Positions 8,005 to 17,600 of a DNA stretch of 64,000 nucleotides are shown one piece after another (positions within the stretch are counted from its first letter, which is position 1; the number at the start of each line of letters is the position of its first letter). The stretch is from Runella sp. CRIBMP (lineage in GTDB: Bacteria; Bacteroidota; Bacteroidia; Cytophagales; Spirosomataceae), in assembly GCF_009905605.1 (NCBI RefSeq), contig NZ_JAAAKZ010000003.1:682001-746000 (forward strand), written 5' to 3'. Under the pieces are notes generated by a model that was not told the origin of the DNA, did no database searches, and saw only the letters and a program-made list of their open reading frames with translations. The translations under genes were made by a program, and so were the position numbers.

Positions 8005-8673
8005 ATGCTGGCCGAAGAACTTATCAACCCCGCTACCCCCGTTTTACGACCTTACGACTCGGTCGGGCAAGCGGTTGACTTAATGGACGAATATGGCATT
8101 CGGCAATTAGCTTTAGTGGAAAATGAAGTATACAAAGGGCTTTTGAGTGAGGATACACTCTTAAATTTTCCAGACGATGAGAAGCTGCTTTCCGAACTTA
8201 ATTTGCCACCTAATCCTGTCCACGCCAATCTATTTCAGCACATTTATGAAGTCATAGGCATTGCCAATCAGTACCAGTTAGATACTGTTCCAGTGTTGGA
8301 TGAGGATAATCTCTACGCTGGCACAATCGTCGTAACCGACATGATGGCCAAGTTTGCCGGACTGCTGGGCGCGCAGGAAGCGGGAGCGGTAGTGGTGCTT
8401 AAGATGTCAAACCGCGATTACTCCATGACCGACATCAGCCGTCTGGTGGAATCCAATAATGTAAAAATCATCAGCAGTTATTTTTCGGGTGCTGAATACG
8501 GCGATATTGATCAGGCAACGCTCACGCTCAAACTTAACCGCACCGAAGTGTCGGCGGTGGTAGCTACCTTTGAACGTTTCAGTTATGTAGTGGAGAATGT
8601 GTATGCCAATGAGCCACTTGAAAACCCCGATCGGCACCGTTTGGATTTATTACTGAGGTATTTGGAAACCTAA
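8005..8673 (+). CDS. CBS-domain protein
   Basis: This 222-residue soluble protein has two CBS motifs. The first is at about residues 5-60 (ATPVLRPYDSVGQAVDLMDEYGIRQ, here with a gap-free spacing typical of the family). The second is at about 75-125 (IYEVIGIANQYQLDTVPVLD). A C-terminal region (about 130-205, VVLKMSNRDYSMTDISRLVE) resembles an ACT-like regulatory fold. CBS pairs bind adenosyl ligands and sense energy state. No effector domain is attached, so its target is unknown. It lies 61 bases upstream of nadK in the same direction, but nadK has its own promoter. Confidence 0.8.
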   Translation: MLAEELINPATPVLRPYDSVGQAVDLMDEYGIRQLALVENEVYKGLLSEDTLLNFPDDEKLLSELNLPPNPVHANLFQHIYEVIGIANQYQLDTVPVLDEDNLYAGTIVVTDMMAKFAGLLGAQEAGAVVVLKMSNRDYSMTDISRLVESNNVKIISSYFSGAEYGDIDQATLTLKLNRTEVSAVVATFERFSYVVENVYANEPLENPDRHRLDLLLRYLET

Positions 8674-8697
8674 GTGTCGACTTAAAAAGGATTCTTA

Positions 8698-8705
8698 TAC
8701 CTTTG
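8698..8705 (+). promoter_or_regulatory. nadK promoter -7 element
   Basis: TACCTTTG matches the Bacteroidota TAnnTTTG consensus exactly and lies 29 bases before the nadK start codon. No clear TTTG was found at the -33 position. Confidence 0.55.
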
Positions 8706-8734
8706 CGTCCAAATCTATCCCCGAAGCGATACCC

Positions 8735-9610
8735 ATGAAAATCGCCATTCACGGACGCAGTTTTACAACCGACACGCAGCCGTACGTACAGGCATTGTTT
8801 GATATTCTGAAGAGTAAGCAAATAGACTATTCTATTTCTTCTTCCTTCTATTCTTTTTTGTTGAGTGCTGGGGTCAATCCTTACACCGAAAAGAACTACC
8901 CGCACCCGCACGGTGCGCCTGATGCTGATTTTATTTTTAGTATCGGCGGCGACGGCACCCTGCTGGAGTCGGTTATGCAGTCGCGCTCGCGGCAAATCCC
9001 CATTTTAGGTATCAATACGGGCCGCCTTGGTTTCTTAGCCACGGTTTCGCCGCCCATGATTAATGATTCGCTAGAGGCGCTCTTTCAGGGGAATTTTCAA
9101 ACTGAAGACCGTACGTTGGTAAGTTTATTGTCTGATACAGACTTATTTGAAGATTATAATTTTGCGCTCAACGATTTTACCATTACCAAAACGGATACCT
9201 CTTCCATGATTACGGTACACGCCTATTTGGACGGAGAGTTCTTGAATTCTTATTGGGCGGATGGTCTGATTGTGTCAACCCCAACGGGTTCTACGGGTTA
9301 CTCACTGAGTTGCGGTGGCCCAGTGGTATTGCCAACAAACGATGTTTTTGTGATTACGCCCATCAGCCCTCATAATCTCAATGTTCGTCCCATGATTATT
9401 CCAGACGTGAGTAAGCTAAGTTTCAGGGTCGAAAGTCGGAGCAGTAATTTTCTGGTCTCGTTAGATTCCCGCTTCAGGATTGTGGATTCAACCGTCACTT
9501 TACTGGTTAAGAAAGAACTCTTTAAGGCGCGTTTGGTCAAATTGAGCCAAGATAACTTTGTGCAGACCTTACGGACCAAATTACATTGGGGTTTGGATGC
9601 TAGAAACTAA
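8735..9610 (+). CDS. nadK: NAD kinase
   Basis: This 291-residue cytoplasmic enzyme phosphorylates NAD to NADP using ATP or inorganic polyphosphate. The signature GGDGT lies at residues 71-75, followed by GINTGRLGFLA (92-102) and the substrate-binding TPTGSTGYSLSCGGPVV. Length and motif order match bacterial NAD kinases. The TAccTTTG promoter 29 bases upstream supports this start and independent transcription. Downstream genes encode unrelated outer-membrane proteins. Confidence 0.95.
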   Translation: MKIAIHGRSFTTDTQPYVQALFDILKSKQIDYSISSSFYSFLLSAGVNPYTEKNYPHPHGAPDADFIFSIGGDGTLLESVMQSRSRQIPILGINTGRLGFLATVSPPMINDSLEALFQGNFQTEDRTLVSLLSDTDLFEDYNFALNDFTITKTDTSSMITVHAYLDGEFLNSYWADGLIVSTPTGSTGYSLSCGGPVVLPTNDVFVITPISPHNLNVRPMIIPDVSKLSFRVESRSSNFLVSLDSRFRIVDSTVTLLVKKELFKARLVKLSQDNFVQTLRTKLHWGLDARN

Positions 9611-9695
9611 TTCTCGGCGCGATTTTTGTAGTGCTATTCAATAAATACAATCATTTTTGCGTTGAATCAAAGTCACGCATAAATCAGTAAAGCGA

Positions 9696-10679
9696 ATGAA
9701 ATTCAAAATACTTGTCGGCACCGTGTTGTTTACGCTACTGGTGACGTATGCTTCGGAAGCTCAACGCCGTAAAACTCCTTTTGAACAGTATTCAACCGTG
9801 AGTTTTGGCTTGGGAACTTCTTCTTATTTGGGAGAATTAGCCCCCCTTCGTACTCCAGTAAGGTCGGTATTCAGGATGATGCGTTGGAATGTGAATGCGG
9901 GGTACACGCGAAATTTTACCCCTCATTTGGCGGCTCGTCTGGGTTTTACGTGGGCACGGCTCGCGGGAGATGATGAATATTATAACCGTGGTGCGGGCGG
10001 AAACCCTTTTCCTAATTTTTATGTGCGGAATCTTCATTTCCGTAATGATATTAAGGAATTCAGTTTAGTCGGCATCTATAAACTACGGGGTGATGGCCGA
10101 AGCCCTAACCGAAGAGTAGCATTTAGCCCGTATCTGTTTGCGGGTATTGCGGTTTTGGCCCATAACCCCAAAGCTAAAACCCCGCAAGCACCAGGATACG
10201 ACAATAATTGGGTAGCACTTCAGCCGCTCGGCACCGAAGGGCAGGGCCAGCCAGGCTATGCTAAGCCGTACTCATTGGTTACGTATTCAATTCCCTTCGG
10301 AATGGGTTTTACTTGGCGTGTAAACAACCAATGGAACGTTGGAATTGAAGGAGGGATCCGTATTTCGGGCTCGGACCACTTGGATGATGTGGGTGGACTT
10401 TTTCCTGACCCCGCAGTGTTGAAAAATGATTTGGCTCGCGCCATGTCTAACCGTACCAATGAACCGATCGCGGCTCGTACTGGAAGAGATCGTACCGATA
10501 TTGTAAGACAAATTGTGTATCCAAATGAGCCCTCTATTGATCCGTTTGCAACAAGCCCCCTATCGGGTTGGGGACAGGGAGATTTTCGAGGAGGTGGACG
10601 CAGTGACAACTACCTATTGACCAATATTACGGTAAGTTATGTATTACCATCCAAAATTAAGTGTCCTCCCATCCGTTAA
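9696..10679 (+). CDS. DUF6089-type outer-membrane beta-barrel protein
   Basis: This 327-residue protein has an N-terminal signal peptide (cleavage near EAQ, residue 23). The body has alternating amphipathic strands such as VSFGLGTSSYLGEL, WNVNAGYTRNF and WNVGIEGGIR. It ends in an aromatic-rich strand (TVSYVLPSKIKCPPIR), consistent with an outer-membrane barrel. It resembles the Bacteroidota family annotated DUF6089, often found near gliding and T9SS genes, though no molecular function is established for it. The next gene encodes a shorter relative with the same C-terminal pattern, so the two are probably a tandem duplication. Confidence 0.7.
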   Translation: MKFKILVGTVLFTLLVTYASEAQRRKTPFEQYSTVSFGLGTSSYLGELAPLRTPVRSVFRMMRWNVNAGYTRNFTPHLAARLGFTWARLAGDDEYYNRGAGGNPFPNFYVRNLHFRNDIKEFSLVGIYKLRGDGRSPNRRVAFSPYLFAGIAVLAHNPKAKTPQAPGYDNNWVALQPLGTEGQGQPGYAKPYSLVTYSIPFGMGFTWRVNNQWNVGIEGGIRISGSDHLDDVGGLFPDPAVLKNDLARAMSNRTNEPIAARTGRDRTDIVRQIVYPNEPSIDPFATSPLSGWGQGDFRGGGRSDNYLLTNITVSYVLPSKIKCPPIR

Positions 10680-10711
10680 TACTTGAGAGGTTTAACGTTA
10701 AGAAAGCGATT

Positions 10712-11404
10712 GTGAGCAACAAAAACTCTTATCTTTTAATTGGCTTCCTTGTGGGAGCCTTTTGTTTACAGGTCAACGCCCAACGCATCAATATCGGCGC
10801 TGGACTGGGAGGATTAAATTATAAGGGTGACTTGTCGCCCGCCTTTAATCCTCGCAATTATCTCCCAGCAGGCCATGCCTTGTTTCGTTATAATATCAGT
10901 CCTTCGGTTTCGCTCCGGGCGGGCGGTACTTTTGGTTTGGTAGGGGCAAAAGACAGCCGCTCTGCCGACCCGCTCAACCAAGCCCGCAATGCGTCTTTTA
11001 GGTCTTCGATTTTGGAAGGAAGTTTAATCACCGAATATAATTTTTTGAACTATTCACAAAAGCGAAAAGCGAAAAACTGGACGCCTTATCTTTTTGGAGG
11101 ATTAGGGTTTTATAAGTTTAATCCACGCAACAAAACAGCAGATTACAAAACTACCCAAATAAATATCCCATTTGGCGCGGGCGTAAAATGGGAGTTTAAA
11201 CGCCCTTGGAGCCTTGAATTTGAATTTGGTACGCGTAAGTTATTCACCGATTATCTGGATGATTTGGGCGATAATGTCCCTATTACTCAAAAGATTCAAC
11301 TGGGCAATCCTACCACCAAAGATATGTATTATTATACCTCAATTACGCTCAGTTATACCTTTTACTCAATTATTTGCCCGCCTGGTTTTTCTACAGATTA
11401 TTAA
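10712..11404 (+). CDS. DUF6089-like outer-membrane protein, second copy
   Basis: This is a protein of about 230 residues with a signal peptide (SYLLIGFLVGAFCLQVNAQ) and barrel strands. It is related to the preceding gene: both open with a GLG..NYKGDL/SYLGEL pattern and end with ITxSYxxxxxxxCPP. There is no ATG near the front. GTG codons at 10661 and 10712 are both in frame; 10712 places the signal peptide at the true N-terminus and avoids overlapping the previous gene, so it is chosen with moderate certainty. It is probably cotranscribed with the gene at 9696. Function is unknown beyond an outer-membrane location. Confidence 0.7.
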   Translation: MSNKNSYLLIGFLVGAFCLQVNAQRINIGAGLGGLNYKGDLSPAFNPRNYLPAGHALFRYNISPSVSLRAGGTFGLVGAKDSRSADPLNQARNASFRSSILEGSLITEYNFLNYSQKRKAKNWTPYLFGGLGFYKFNPRNKTADYKTTQINIPFGAGVKWEFKRPWSLEFEFGTRKLFTDYLDDLGDNVPITQKIQLGNPTTKDMYYYTSITLSYTFYSIICPPGFSTDY

Positions 11405-11471
11405 ACAAACTTGGGCGATGGTACCCGTTTGACGTGTATATTTACCGATATAAACGTCTGCTTTCGGCCCT

Positions 11472-12482
11472 ATGCAACTCTTTTTCCATCGCTTTGATTT
11501 ACGCCTTCGTCATACATTTACCATTGCGCACGATTCGCGGGATGTTCAGCCAACGCTCGTGGTAGAACTACGCGACGGTACTATAAGTGGATTTGGTGAA
11601 GCGACTTCCAATAAATACTACGGCATTACCATTGAAGGCATGGTGGAAGCGCTGGAAAATATCCGCGAACGCATCGAAAGCTACGACCTCAAGTCTCCAG
11701 AAGCTTTTTGGGCATCTGTTCACCCTTTTCTTCTAAATAATCCCTTTGCCCAATGTGCATTAGATGAGGCCGCTAATGATCTTTGGGCCAAAAAAAAGCA
11801 CCAAAAGTTGTACGAAGCATGGGGGCTTTCTGCCGAGGATATCCCGATGACTAACTACACTATCGGTATTGATACCGTGGAAAAAATGGTCGCCAAGATG
11901 AAAGAATTGCCTTGGCCGATTTATAAAATCAAGCTTGGCACTGCCGACGATTTAGCCATCATTAAAGAGCTTAGAAAACACACCGATGCCATTTTTCGGG
12001 TAGATGCCAACTGCGCATGGACGGCCGACCAAGCCATTCAGTACAGCTATGAATTGAAAGCCTTAGGGGTTGAATTCATAGAACAACCCCTCAAAGCTGA
12101 CGATTGGAAAGGCATGAAGCGCGTTTTTGACCAAAGCGTCCTTCCCTGCATTGCCGACGAAAGCTGCATCGTAGAGGCAGATGTGGCTAAATGTCAAGGG
12201 TATTTTCACGGGGTGAATGTCAAACTTACCAAATGCGGTGGCCTCACGCCTGCCCGTAGAATGATTGCCGAAGCCAAAGCCTTGGGCATGAAAACCATGG
12301 TGGGATGCATGAACGAAACGAGCGTGGGAATTTCTGCCATTGCCCATCTTCTACCGTTACTAGATTACGTTGACATGGACGGCACTTTGCTCATTTCCAA
12401 CGACCCCACCTCAGGCGTAACTTTTGATTATGGTAAGGTGATTTTTGCCCCTGAAAACGGCACTGGCGCGGCGCTCCTTTAA
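11472..12482 (+). CDS. Dipeptide epimerase (enolase superfamily)
   Basis: This 336-residue enolase-superfamily enzyme matches the L-Ala-D/L-Glu epimerase group (YcjG/YkfB-like), which recycles murein peptides. A capping domain occupies residues 1-115 and a TIM barrel follows. Catalytic and metal-binding residues are visible: the KIKLG lysine pair, D in RVDANCAW, E in FIEQP, D in IADES and K in VKLTKCGG. These positions match the mandelate-racemase/muconate-cycloisomerase fold with lysines on both faces, as an epimerase requires. The exact dipeptide is inferred from the family. It is not in an obvious operon with peptidoglycan genes. Confidence 0.85.
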   Translation: MQLFFHRFDLRLRHTFTIAHDSRDVQPTLVVELRDGTISGFGEATSNKYYGITIEGMVEALENIRERIESYDLKSPEAFWASVHPFLLNNPFAQCALDEAANDLWAKKKHQKLYEAWGLSAEDIPMTNYTIGIDTVEKMVAKMKELPWPIYKIKLGTADDLAIIKELRKHTDAIFRVDANCAWTADQAIQYSYELKALGVEFIEQPLKADDWKGMKRVFDQSVLPCIADESCIVEADVAKCQGYFHGVNVKLTKCGGLTPARRMIAEAKALGMKTMVGCMNETSVGISAIAHLLPLLDYVDMDGTLLISNDPTSGVTFDYGKVIFAPENGTGAALL

Positions 12483-12684
12483 AATCAATGGTTTGTTATT
12501 GCTTTCTAAAAGAACTGCTTAGTACATTTTGTGATTAAATCAGTACTCTTCCTAAAGAAGTGTATTTCTCCCCTCATTTGTAATTATTTTGGCAAAATCG
12601 TAGCTTATTTTTAAAAAAAATGAGTAATGAAGGCTTTTAATCATCTTACTGTTATTAAGGAAAAAATACGCATAACGCTGTCTT

Positions 12685-13959
12685 ATGAAAGAAAATATCC
12701 CTGTTTCTGGCTCCCGAAGAAAATTTATCAAAGGCTCACTCGCTACGTTGGCGGCCTTTTCGATTGTACCGCGTCACGTATTGGGCAAAGGCTATTTAGC
12801 CCCCAGTGACCAATTGACCAAAGCCATAGTGGGCGTAGGCGGCATGGGCCGTGGGCACATCCCTTACGCTGGCACCAAAGTAGTGGCTATTTGTGACGTA
12901 GACAAACGCCACCTTAAACTAGCGCTTGACCAGTTGGAACCGGGTGTAAAAACCTTTTCTGACTATCGTGAATTGATTCAACTGCCCGAAGTGGATATTG
13001 TACACGTAGCTACTCCGCCGCATTGGCACGGAATCATCGCCGCCGATGCCGCCCGTGCGGGCAAAGACGTGTGGTGTGAAAAACCCATGACACGCACCAT
13101 CGGTGAAGGCAAACGCCTCGTGGAAGCCGTACAGCAGCACGGTCGTATTTTTCGCTTAAATACTTGGTTCCGTTTTGAATCGAATTTTTATGGCATGAAT
13201 ACCACCGTAAAACCCATTAAAAAACTCGTGGAAAGTGGCTTGCTCGGTTGGCCGCTCAAAGTGACGGTAAGTCGTCATACGGGTTTTGATTGGAAATTTT
13301 ATTGGGTCGGAAAAACAAATCTTCAACCCGAACCCATCCCCGCTGAATTGGACTATGACATGTGGCTCGGACCCGCACAATACAAACCCTACAGCGAGCA
13401 TCGCGTACACGGTACATTCCGTGGCTATTGGGACTACGACGGCGGTGGTTTGGGCGACATGGGACAGCATTATTTAGACCCTATTCAGTACTTTTTGGGC
13501 AAAGACGATACCAGCCCCATCAGCGTAGAAATTGACGCGCCGCAGCAACACACCGATGCCGTGGGTACGTGGCGTCGCATTGAATATACCTACGCCGATG
13601 GCTGTAAAATCATTTTGGATGGAGAAGGTAAGGACGAAAGTGTTCCTTACATCGAAGGGCCTAAAGGGAAACTATACCCCAATTTCCGCTCTGATATTCC
13701 TGATTTAGAGAAAAAACTCGCGGCGTTTCCCGATTCGGAGCCCCAAGTAACGGATTTTGTGGAAGCCGTGAAAAAGCGTCAGAAATTTGCGCTGAATGAA
13801 GAAAATGGACACCGTTCATGTACCATTGTCAACATGGGATTGACGGCATTGCGTTTGGGACGCTCTTTGAAATTTGACCCTGTTAAGCAGTTATTCGTGG
13901 ACGATGAAGGGGCCAATCGCCTCATAGACCAGCCCATGCGCGGCCCTTGGACCATGTAA
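12685..13959 (+). CDS. Exported Gfo/Idh/MocA-family oxidoreductase
   Basis: This is a 424-residue NAD(P)-dependent oxidoreductase. A Tat-type leader (SRRKFIKGSLATLAAF) shows that it is exported folded with its cofactor. The Rossmann motif GVGGMGRGH is near residue 52 and the family's EKPMTRT motif near residue 132. The C-terminal sheet carries GGGLGDMGQHYLDP, a likely catalytic histidine region. Exported members in Bacteroidota oxidise sugars to 3-keto derivatives. The next gene, 48 bases on, carries two DUF1080 domains, a family that cleaves 3-keto-glycosides, so the two probably act in sequence. The specific sugar is unknown. Confidence 0.88.
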   Translation: MKENIPVSGSRRKFIKGSLATLAAFSIVPRHVLGKGYLAPSDQLTKAIVGVGGMGRGHIPYAGTKVVAICDVDKRHLKLALDQLEPGVKTFSDYRELIQLPEVDIVHVATPPHWHGIIAADAARAGKDVWCEKPMTRTIGEGKRLVEAVQQHGRIFRLNTWFRFESNFYGMNTTVKPIKKLVESGLLGWPLKVTVSRHTGFDWKFYWVGKTNLQPEPIPAELDYDMWLGPAQYKPYSEHRVHGTFRGYWDYDGGGLGDMGQHYLDPIQYFLGKDDTSPISVEIDAPQQHTDAVGTWRRIEYTYADGCKIILDGEGKDESVPYIEGPKGKLYPNFRSDIPDLEKKLAAFPDSEPQVTDFVEAVKKRQKFALNEENGHRSCTIVNMGLTALRLGRSLKFDPVKQLFVDDEGANRLIDQPMRGPWTM

Positions 13960-14007
13960 CAATGCGTAACTGTGCAAAATGATTGAATCAATTCTTTTCC
14001 TGCATTT

Positions 14008-17000
14008 ATGAAAAAAATACAATATATACTGATTGCTCTTTTGGTGAGCGGGTCGATGGCCACGGCGCAGGTTGACAACCGAATCACCGCGCTATTGGGC
14101 CAGTTTCCTGCCCAAAATGCCAAACAATTGCAAAAAAACATGGACGATATGGCCGCTTTGGGTAAGTCGGGTATTGTCCAATTGGCCTCGGGGTTGGTGC
14201 CTTCGGCTAAAGGAAATAACGCCAAAGTTCAATACGCACTTGGTGGATTTTCATCCTTTGTCATGCAGCCTGGCAAGGAAGAATGGCGGAAAATGGCCGC
14301 TGAAGCCTACGCCGAAGCTTTAGGTAGAGTGACCGATAAAGACAACCAAGCCTTTCTTATTTTTCAACTTCAACAGGTGGGCAAAGAGGAAAGTGTCGGC
14401 ACCTTGTCTACTTATCTAAACGATGAAAGATTAAGTGGTCCTGCCGCTAGGGCTTTGGCAAGAATAGGCTCTTCAGCGGCGAGTCAGGCCTTATTGAAAG
14501 CACTTAATGGTGCTTCTGGAGAGGCTCAGATTTCCATTGTAGAAGCCTTGGGCGACAGTCGCTTTGCGGAAGCCGCGCCCGCCATTGAAAAATTAGCTTC
14601 AAGTAGTGACCTAAAAAGCAAAAAAGTAGCGCTTTATGCGTTGGCAATGATGGGTGCTCCGTCGTCAGAAAGTATTCTGATGAGTGCGGCGGCCAAGGCT
14701 TCTTACGGGTATGATGAAGCCAACGCTACATCATCTTACCTTACTTATTTGGGGCGATTGACCGAGAATGGGAACAAAGCCCTGACGGTAAAAGCAGCCA
14801 CAGCATTGTTGAAAAACGCCACCCAAACGCCCACGCGCTCGGCGGCATTGAAATTATTGTCCGACGCACAGGGGGCAGTCAGCATACCTGTATTGCTCAA
14901 AGCGTTGCAAAGCACTGATATCAACTACCGGGTAGTGGCGCTGAAATACGCGCAGAAATACATCACTCCTGCTACGACTGGTCTGTTTTTGGCAGCCATG
15001 CCTACTTTGAAGCCCATTGCGCAAGCCGAGGTGATTGGGGTATTGGGAGAAACGGGAGCGAAATCGGCATTGCCAGTTATCCTTAAAAATCTGGCCAATA
15101 AAGAAAGTGGTGTAAAATTGGCGGCAATCAAGGCTGCTGGAAGAATTGGGCATGAAGGTGTTTTGCCTAATTTATTGGGTGTCCTGAAAAAAGGCACACC
15201 AGATGAAGTAACTGCCGTTAAAAATGCGTTGCTCGTCATGAAAGGCGATAAAGTGGTAGACCAAATCGCGACCGCGCTTCCTTCCATGCCTGCAAGTGCA
15301 CAGCCCGCATTGCTCGAAGTATTGGCGGCGCGTGCGGCCGACAGCAAAATAGAGGTGGTTTTGGCACAGTTAAAAAACAACGATGCCAATGTAAAAGCCG
15401 CGGCTTTTGCGGCACTTAAGAGCGTTTCTGTGTCAAAAGACCTGCCTACCTTAGTGGGGCTATTGAATAGTGTTTCGACTCCGCAAGAGGTGCTTTCAAC
15501 GCAGGAAGCAATAACGGCCGTGGTAAAGAAAACAGGCGATGCATTGCAACAAACCAACACAGTATTGGAACAGATGAATGCAGCACCGACGGATAAGAAA
15601 CCCAATTATTTGCTCATTTTGGCCAATATCGGTGGCAAAAAAGCATTGTCAACCGTGGCGGCAGCCTTCCAAAATGGCGATGCCGCTACACAAAACGCGG
15701 CCCTGAATGCCCTTTCCAATTGGAAAGATGCCAGTGCTGCTTCAGAACTGTATAAAATTGGGAAAAACACCGCCGATGCGGGCTACCTTGACCAAGCGGT
15801 GAGTGGCTATATCAAAGCGGCTAATCGGCTGAATCAAACGCCCACGCAAAAAGTATTGATGTTGCGTAAAGCAATGGATATGTCTAAAACAGCCGCCCAA
15901 AAAGAAAGTATTCTGAAAGAACTCGTTCGCAATCGCACCTTCAATGCGTTGATTTTAGCGGGCAATTATTTGGATGATACTCAATTGCAGCAAACTGCCG
16001 CGCAAGTGGTCATCAATAGTGCACTGGCCAATAAAGATTTTCAGGGAAATACCGTACGTCAATTGTTAAATAAGGCCCTGAATTTTGCCAACAACGAGCA
16101 AAAAGAGGCCGTTCGGAAGCATTTGGCTGAAATGCCAGCGGGCGAAGGTTTTGTTTCGTTGTTTAACGGAAAAGACCTGACAGGCTGGAAAGGTTTGGTC
16201 GCCAACCCCATTGCCCGGGCCAAAATGCACCCCGATACGCTCGCTGCCAAACAGGCAAAAGCCGACGAAGTGATGCGGAAAGGGTGGGTTGTCAAAGATG
16301 GCGAACTCATCTTCACGGGTCACGGTGATAATCTCTGTACGGTTAAAAAATACGGAGATTTTGAAATGTACGTCGATTGGCGCATTGAACCTAAAGGTGA
16401 TGCTGGCATCTATCTGCGCGGTTCGCCGCAGGTTCAGGTGTGGGACACCTCACGCGTAGAAGTAGGTGCGCAGGTAGGCTCGGGCGGTTTGTACAATAAC
16501 CAAAAGAACCCAAGCAAGCCGCTTAAATTGGCCGACAACGCCATTGGCGATTGGAACACGTTCTACATCCAAATGAAAGGCGACCGCGTGACGGTGCGTC
16601 TCAATGGTGAATTGGTAGTAGATAATGTTATTCTGGAAAACTATTGGGACCGAAAACAACCCATATTTCCGATGGAGCAGTTAGAACTTCAGGCGCATGG
16701 TACACTCGTGGCCTACCGTGACATTTACGTTCGCGAATTGCCCCAAACAAAGCCGTTTGTATTGAGCGAGCAGGAAAAACAGGATAACTTTAAAATGTTG
16801 TTTGACGGCACAAATATGTTTGAGTGGATGGGCAACACCACCGATTATGTCATGGAAGATGGTGCAATGGTGATTTATCCCAACCGTGGTGGCAAAGGCA
16901 ACCTATATACCAAAGACGAATACAGCGATTTTGAATTCCGTTTTGAATTCCAATTGACGCCCGGCTCCAACAATGGCCTGGGTATTCGCGCGCCGTTGCA

Positions 17001-17427
17001 GGGCGATGCCGCCTATGTGGGTACGGAATTGCAGATTCTGGACAATGAGGCCGAAATCTATAAGAATCTGCAACCATATCAGTATCACGGCTCGGCCTAC
17101 GGCATCATTGCTGCCAAGCGTGGCTACCTCAAACCTGTGGGTGAGTGGAATTATCAGGAGGTGGTTGTCAAAGGCTCTAAAGTTAAAGTAACGCTTAATG
17201 GCACCGTGATTTTAGATGGTGATTTGGCCGAAGCGTCCAAAAACGGCACTGCCGACCACCGCGACCATCCGGGGCTTAGCCGCACGTCGGGGTACATTGG
17301 ATTTCTTGGCCACGGTGATGTGGTGAGGTTCCGGAATATCCGAGTCAAAGACTTGAGCATTCCGCCGCCACCGCCGCCCGTAGAACCCGAAAAAGTAATT
17401 GAGAAGAAAAAGAAACGTAAAAAATAG
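14008..17427 (+). CDS. Large exported protein: HEAT repeats plus two DUF1080 domains
   Basis: This is a 1139-residue exported protein. A signal peptide (1-21) is followed by about 650 residues of alpha-helical HEAT-like repeats, with recurring modules such as ALLKALQSTD..VR..ALK and LPVILKNLANKESGVKLAAIKAAGRIG. Two DUF1080 jelly-roll domains follow at about 714-911 (FVSLFNGKDLTGW to IYVRELP) and 927-1115 (FKMLFDGTNMFEW to IRVKDL). The tail is proline-rich then lysine-rich (PPPPPPVEPEK to KKKKRKK). DUF1080 members act on 3-keto-glycosides. The HEAT solenoid may hold partners or substrate; that is inference. It directly follows the Gfo/Idh/MocA oxidoreductase and ends at a strong terminator. 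Confidence 0.88.
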   Translation: MKKIQYILIALLVSGSMATAQVDNRITALLGQFPAQNAKQLQKNMDDMAALGKSGIVQLASGLVPSAKGNNAKVQYALGGFSSFVMQPGKEEWRKMAAEAYAEALGRVTDKDNQAFLIFQLQQVGKEESVGTLSTYLNDERLSGPAARALARIGSSAASQALLKALNGASGEAQISIVEALGDSRFAEAAPAIEKLASSSDLKSKKVALYALAMMGAPSSESILMSAAAKASYGYDEANATSSYLTYLGRLTENGNKALTVKAATALLKNATQTPTRSAALKLLSDAQGAVSIPVLLKALQSTDINYRVVALKYAQKYITPATTGLFLAAMPTLKPIAQAEVIGVLGETGAKSALPVILKNLANKESGVKLAAIKAAGRIGHEGVLPNLLGVLKKGTPDEVTAVKNALLVMKGDKVVDQIATALPSMPASAQPALLEVLAARAADSKIEVVLAQLKNNDANVKAAAFAALKSVSVSKDLPTLVGLLNSVSTPQEVLSTQEAITAVVKKTGDALQQTNTVLEQMNAAPTDKKPNYLLILANIGGKKALSTVAAAFQNGDAATQNAALNALSNWKDASAASELYKIGKNTADAGYLDQAVSGYIKAANRLNQTPTQKVLMLRKAMDMSKTAAQKESILKELVRNRTFNALILAGNYLDDTQLQQTAAQVVINSALANKDFQGNTVRQLLNKALNFANNEQKEAVRKHLAEMPAGEGFVSLFNGKDLTGWKGLVANPIARAKMHPDTLAAKQAKADEVMRKGWVVKDGELIFTGHGDNLCTVKKYGDFEMYVDWRIEPKGDAGIYLRGSPQVQVWDTSRVEVGAQVGSGGLYNNQKNPSKPLKLADNAIGDWNTFYIQMKGDRVTVRLNGELVVDNVILENYWDRKQPIFPMEQLELQAHGTLVAYRDIYVRELPQTKPFVLSEQEKQDNFKMLFDGTNMFEWMGNTTDYVMEDGAMVIYPNRGGKGNLYTKDEYSDFEFRFEFQLTPGSNNGLGIRAPLQGDAAYVGTELQILDNEAEIYKNLQPYQYHGSAYGIIAAKRGYLKPVGEWNYQEVVVKGSKVKVTLNGTVILDGDLAEASKNGTADHRDHPGLSRTSGYIGFLGHGDVVRFRNIRVKDLSIPPPPPPVEPEKVIEKKKKRKK

Positions 17428-17442
17428 AAGTAGTAAAAAGTT

Positions 17443-17484
17443 AAAAAAGGTGGAGGCTTCTAAAGGGTTTCCACCTTTTTTTAT
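17443..17484 (+). terminator. Rho-independent terminator after the HEAT/DUF1080 gene
   Basis: AAAAAAGGTGGA (17443-17454) pairs with TCCACCTTTTTT (17470-17481) around a 15-base loop and leads into a T run. It lies 15 bases after the stop codon. Confidence 0.8.
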
Positions 17485-17600
17485 CCTATTTGAGGGGTTT
17501 ATTTGGCTCTTTTTTCGTTTTACCCAACAATTCCTTCTGTTAGGCAAAATATGAAGAAATTATCGACAATATTGCCTTATAATCCAAACCTCAATCATAG

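Noticed and set aside
14925-15605. A 226-residue open frame antisense to the HEAT-repeat region
   Set aside because: It lies wholly within a clear coding region and its cysteine- and serine-rich product looks like translation of an alanine- and lysine-rich repeat in reverse.
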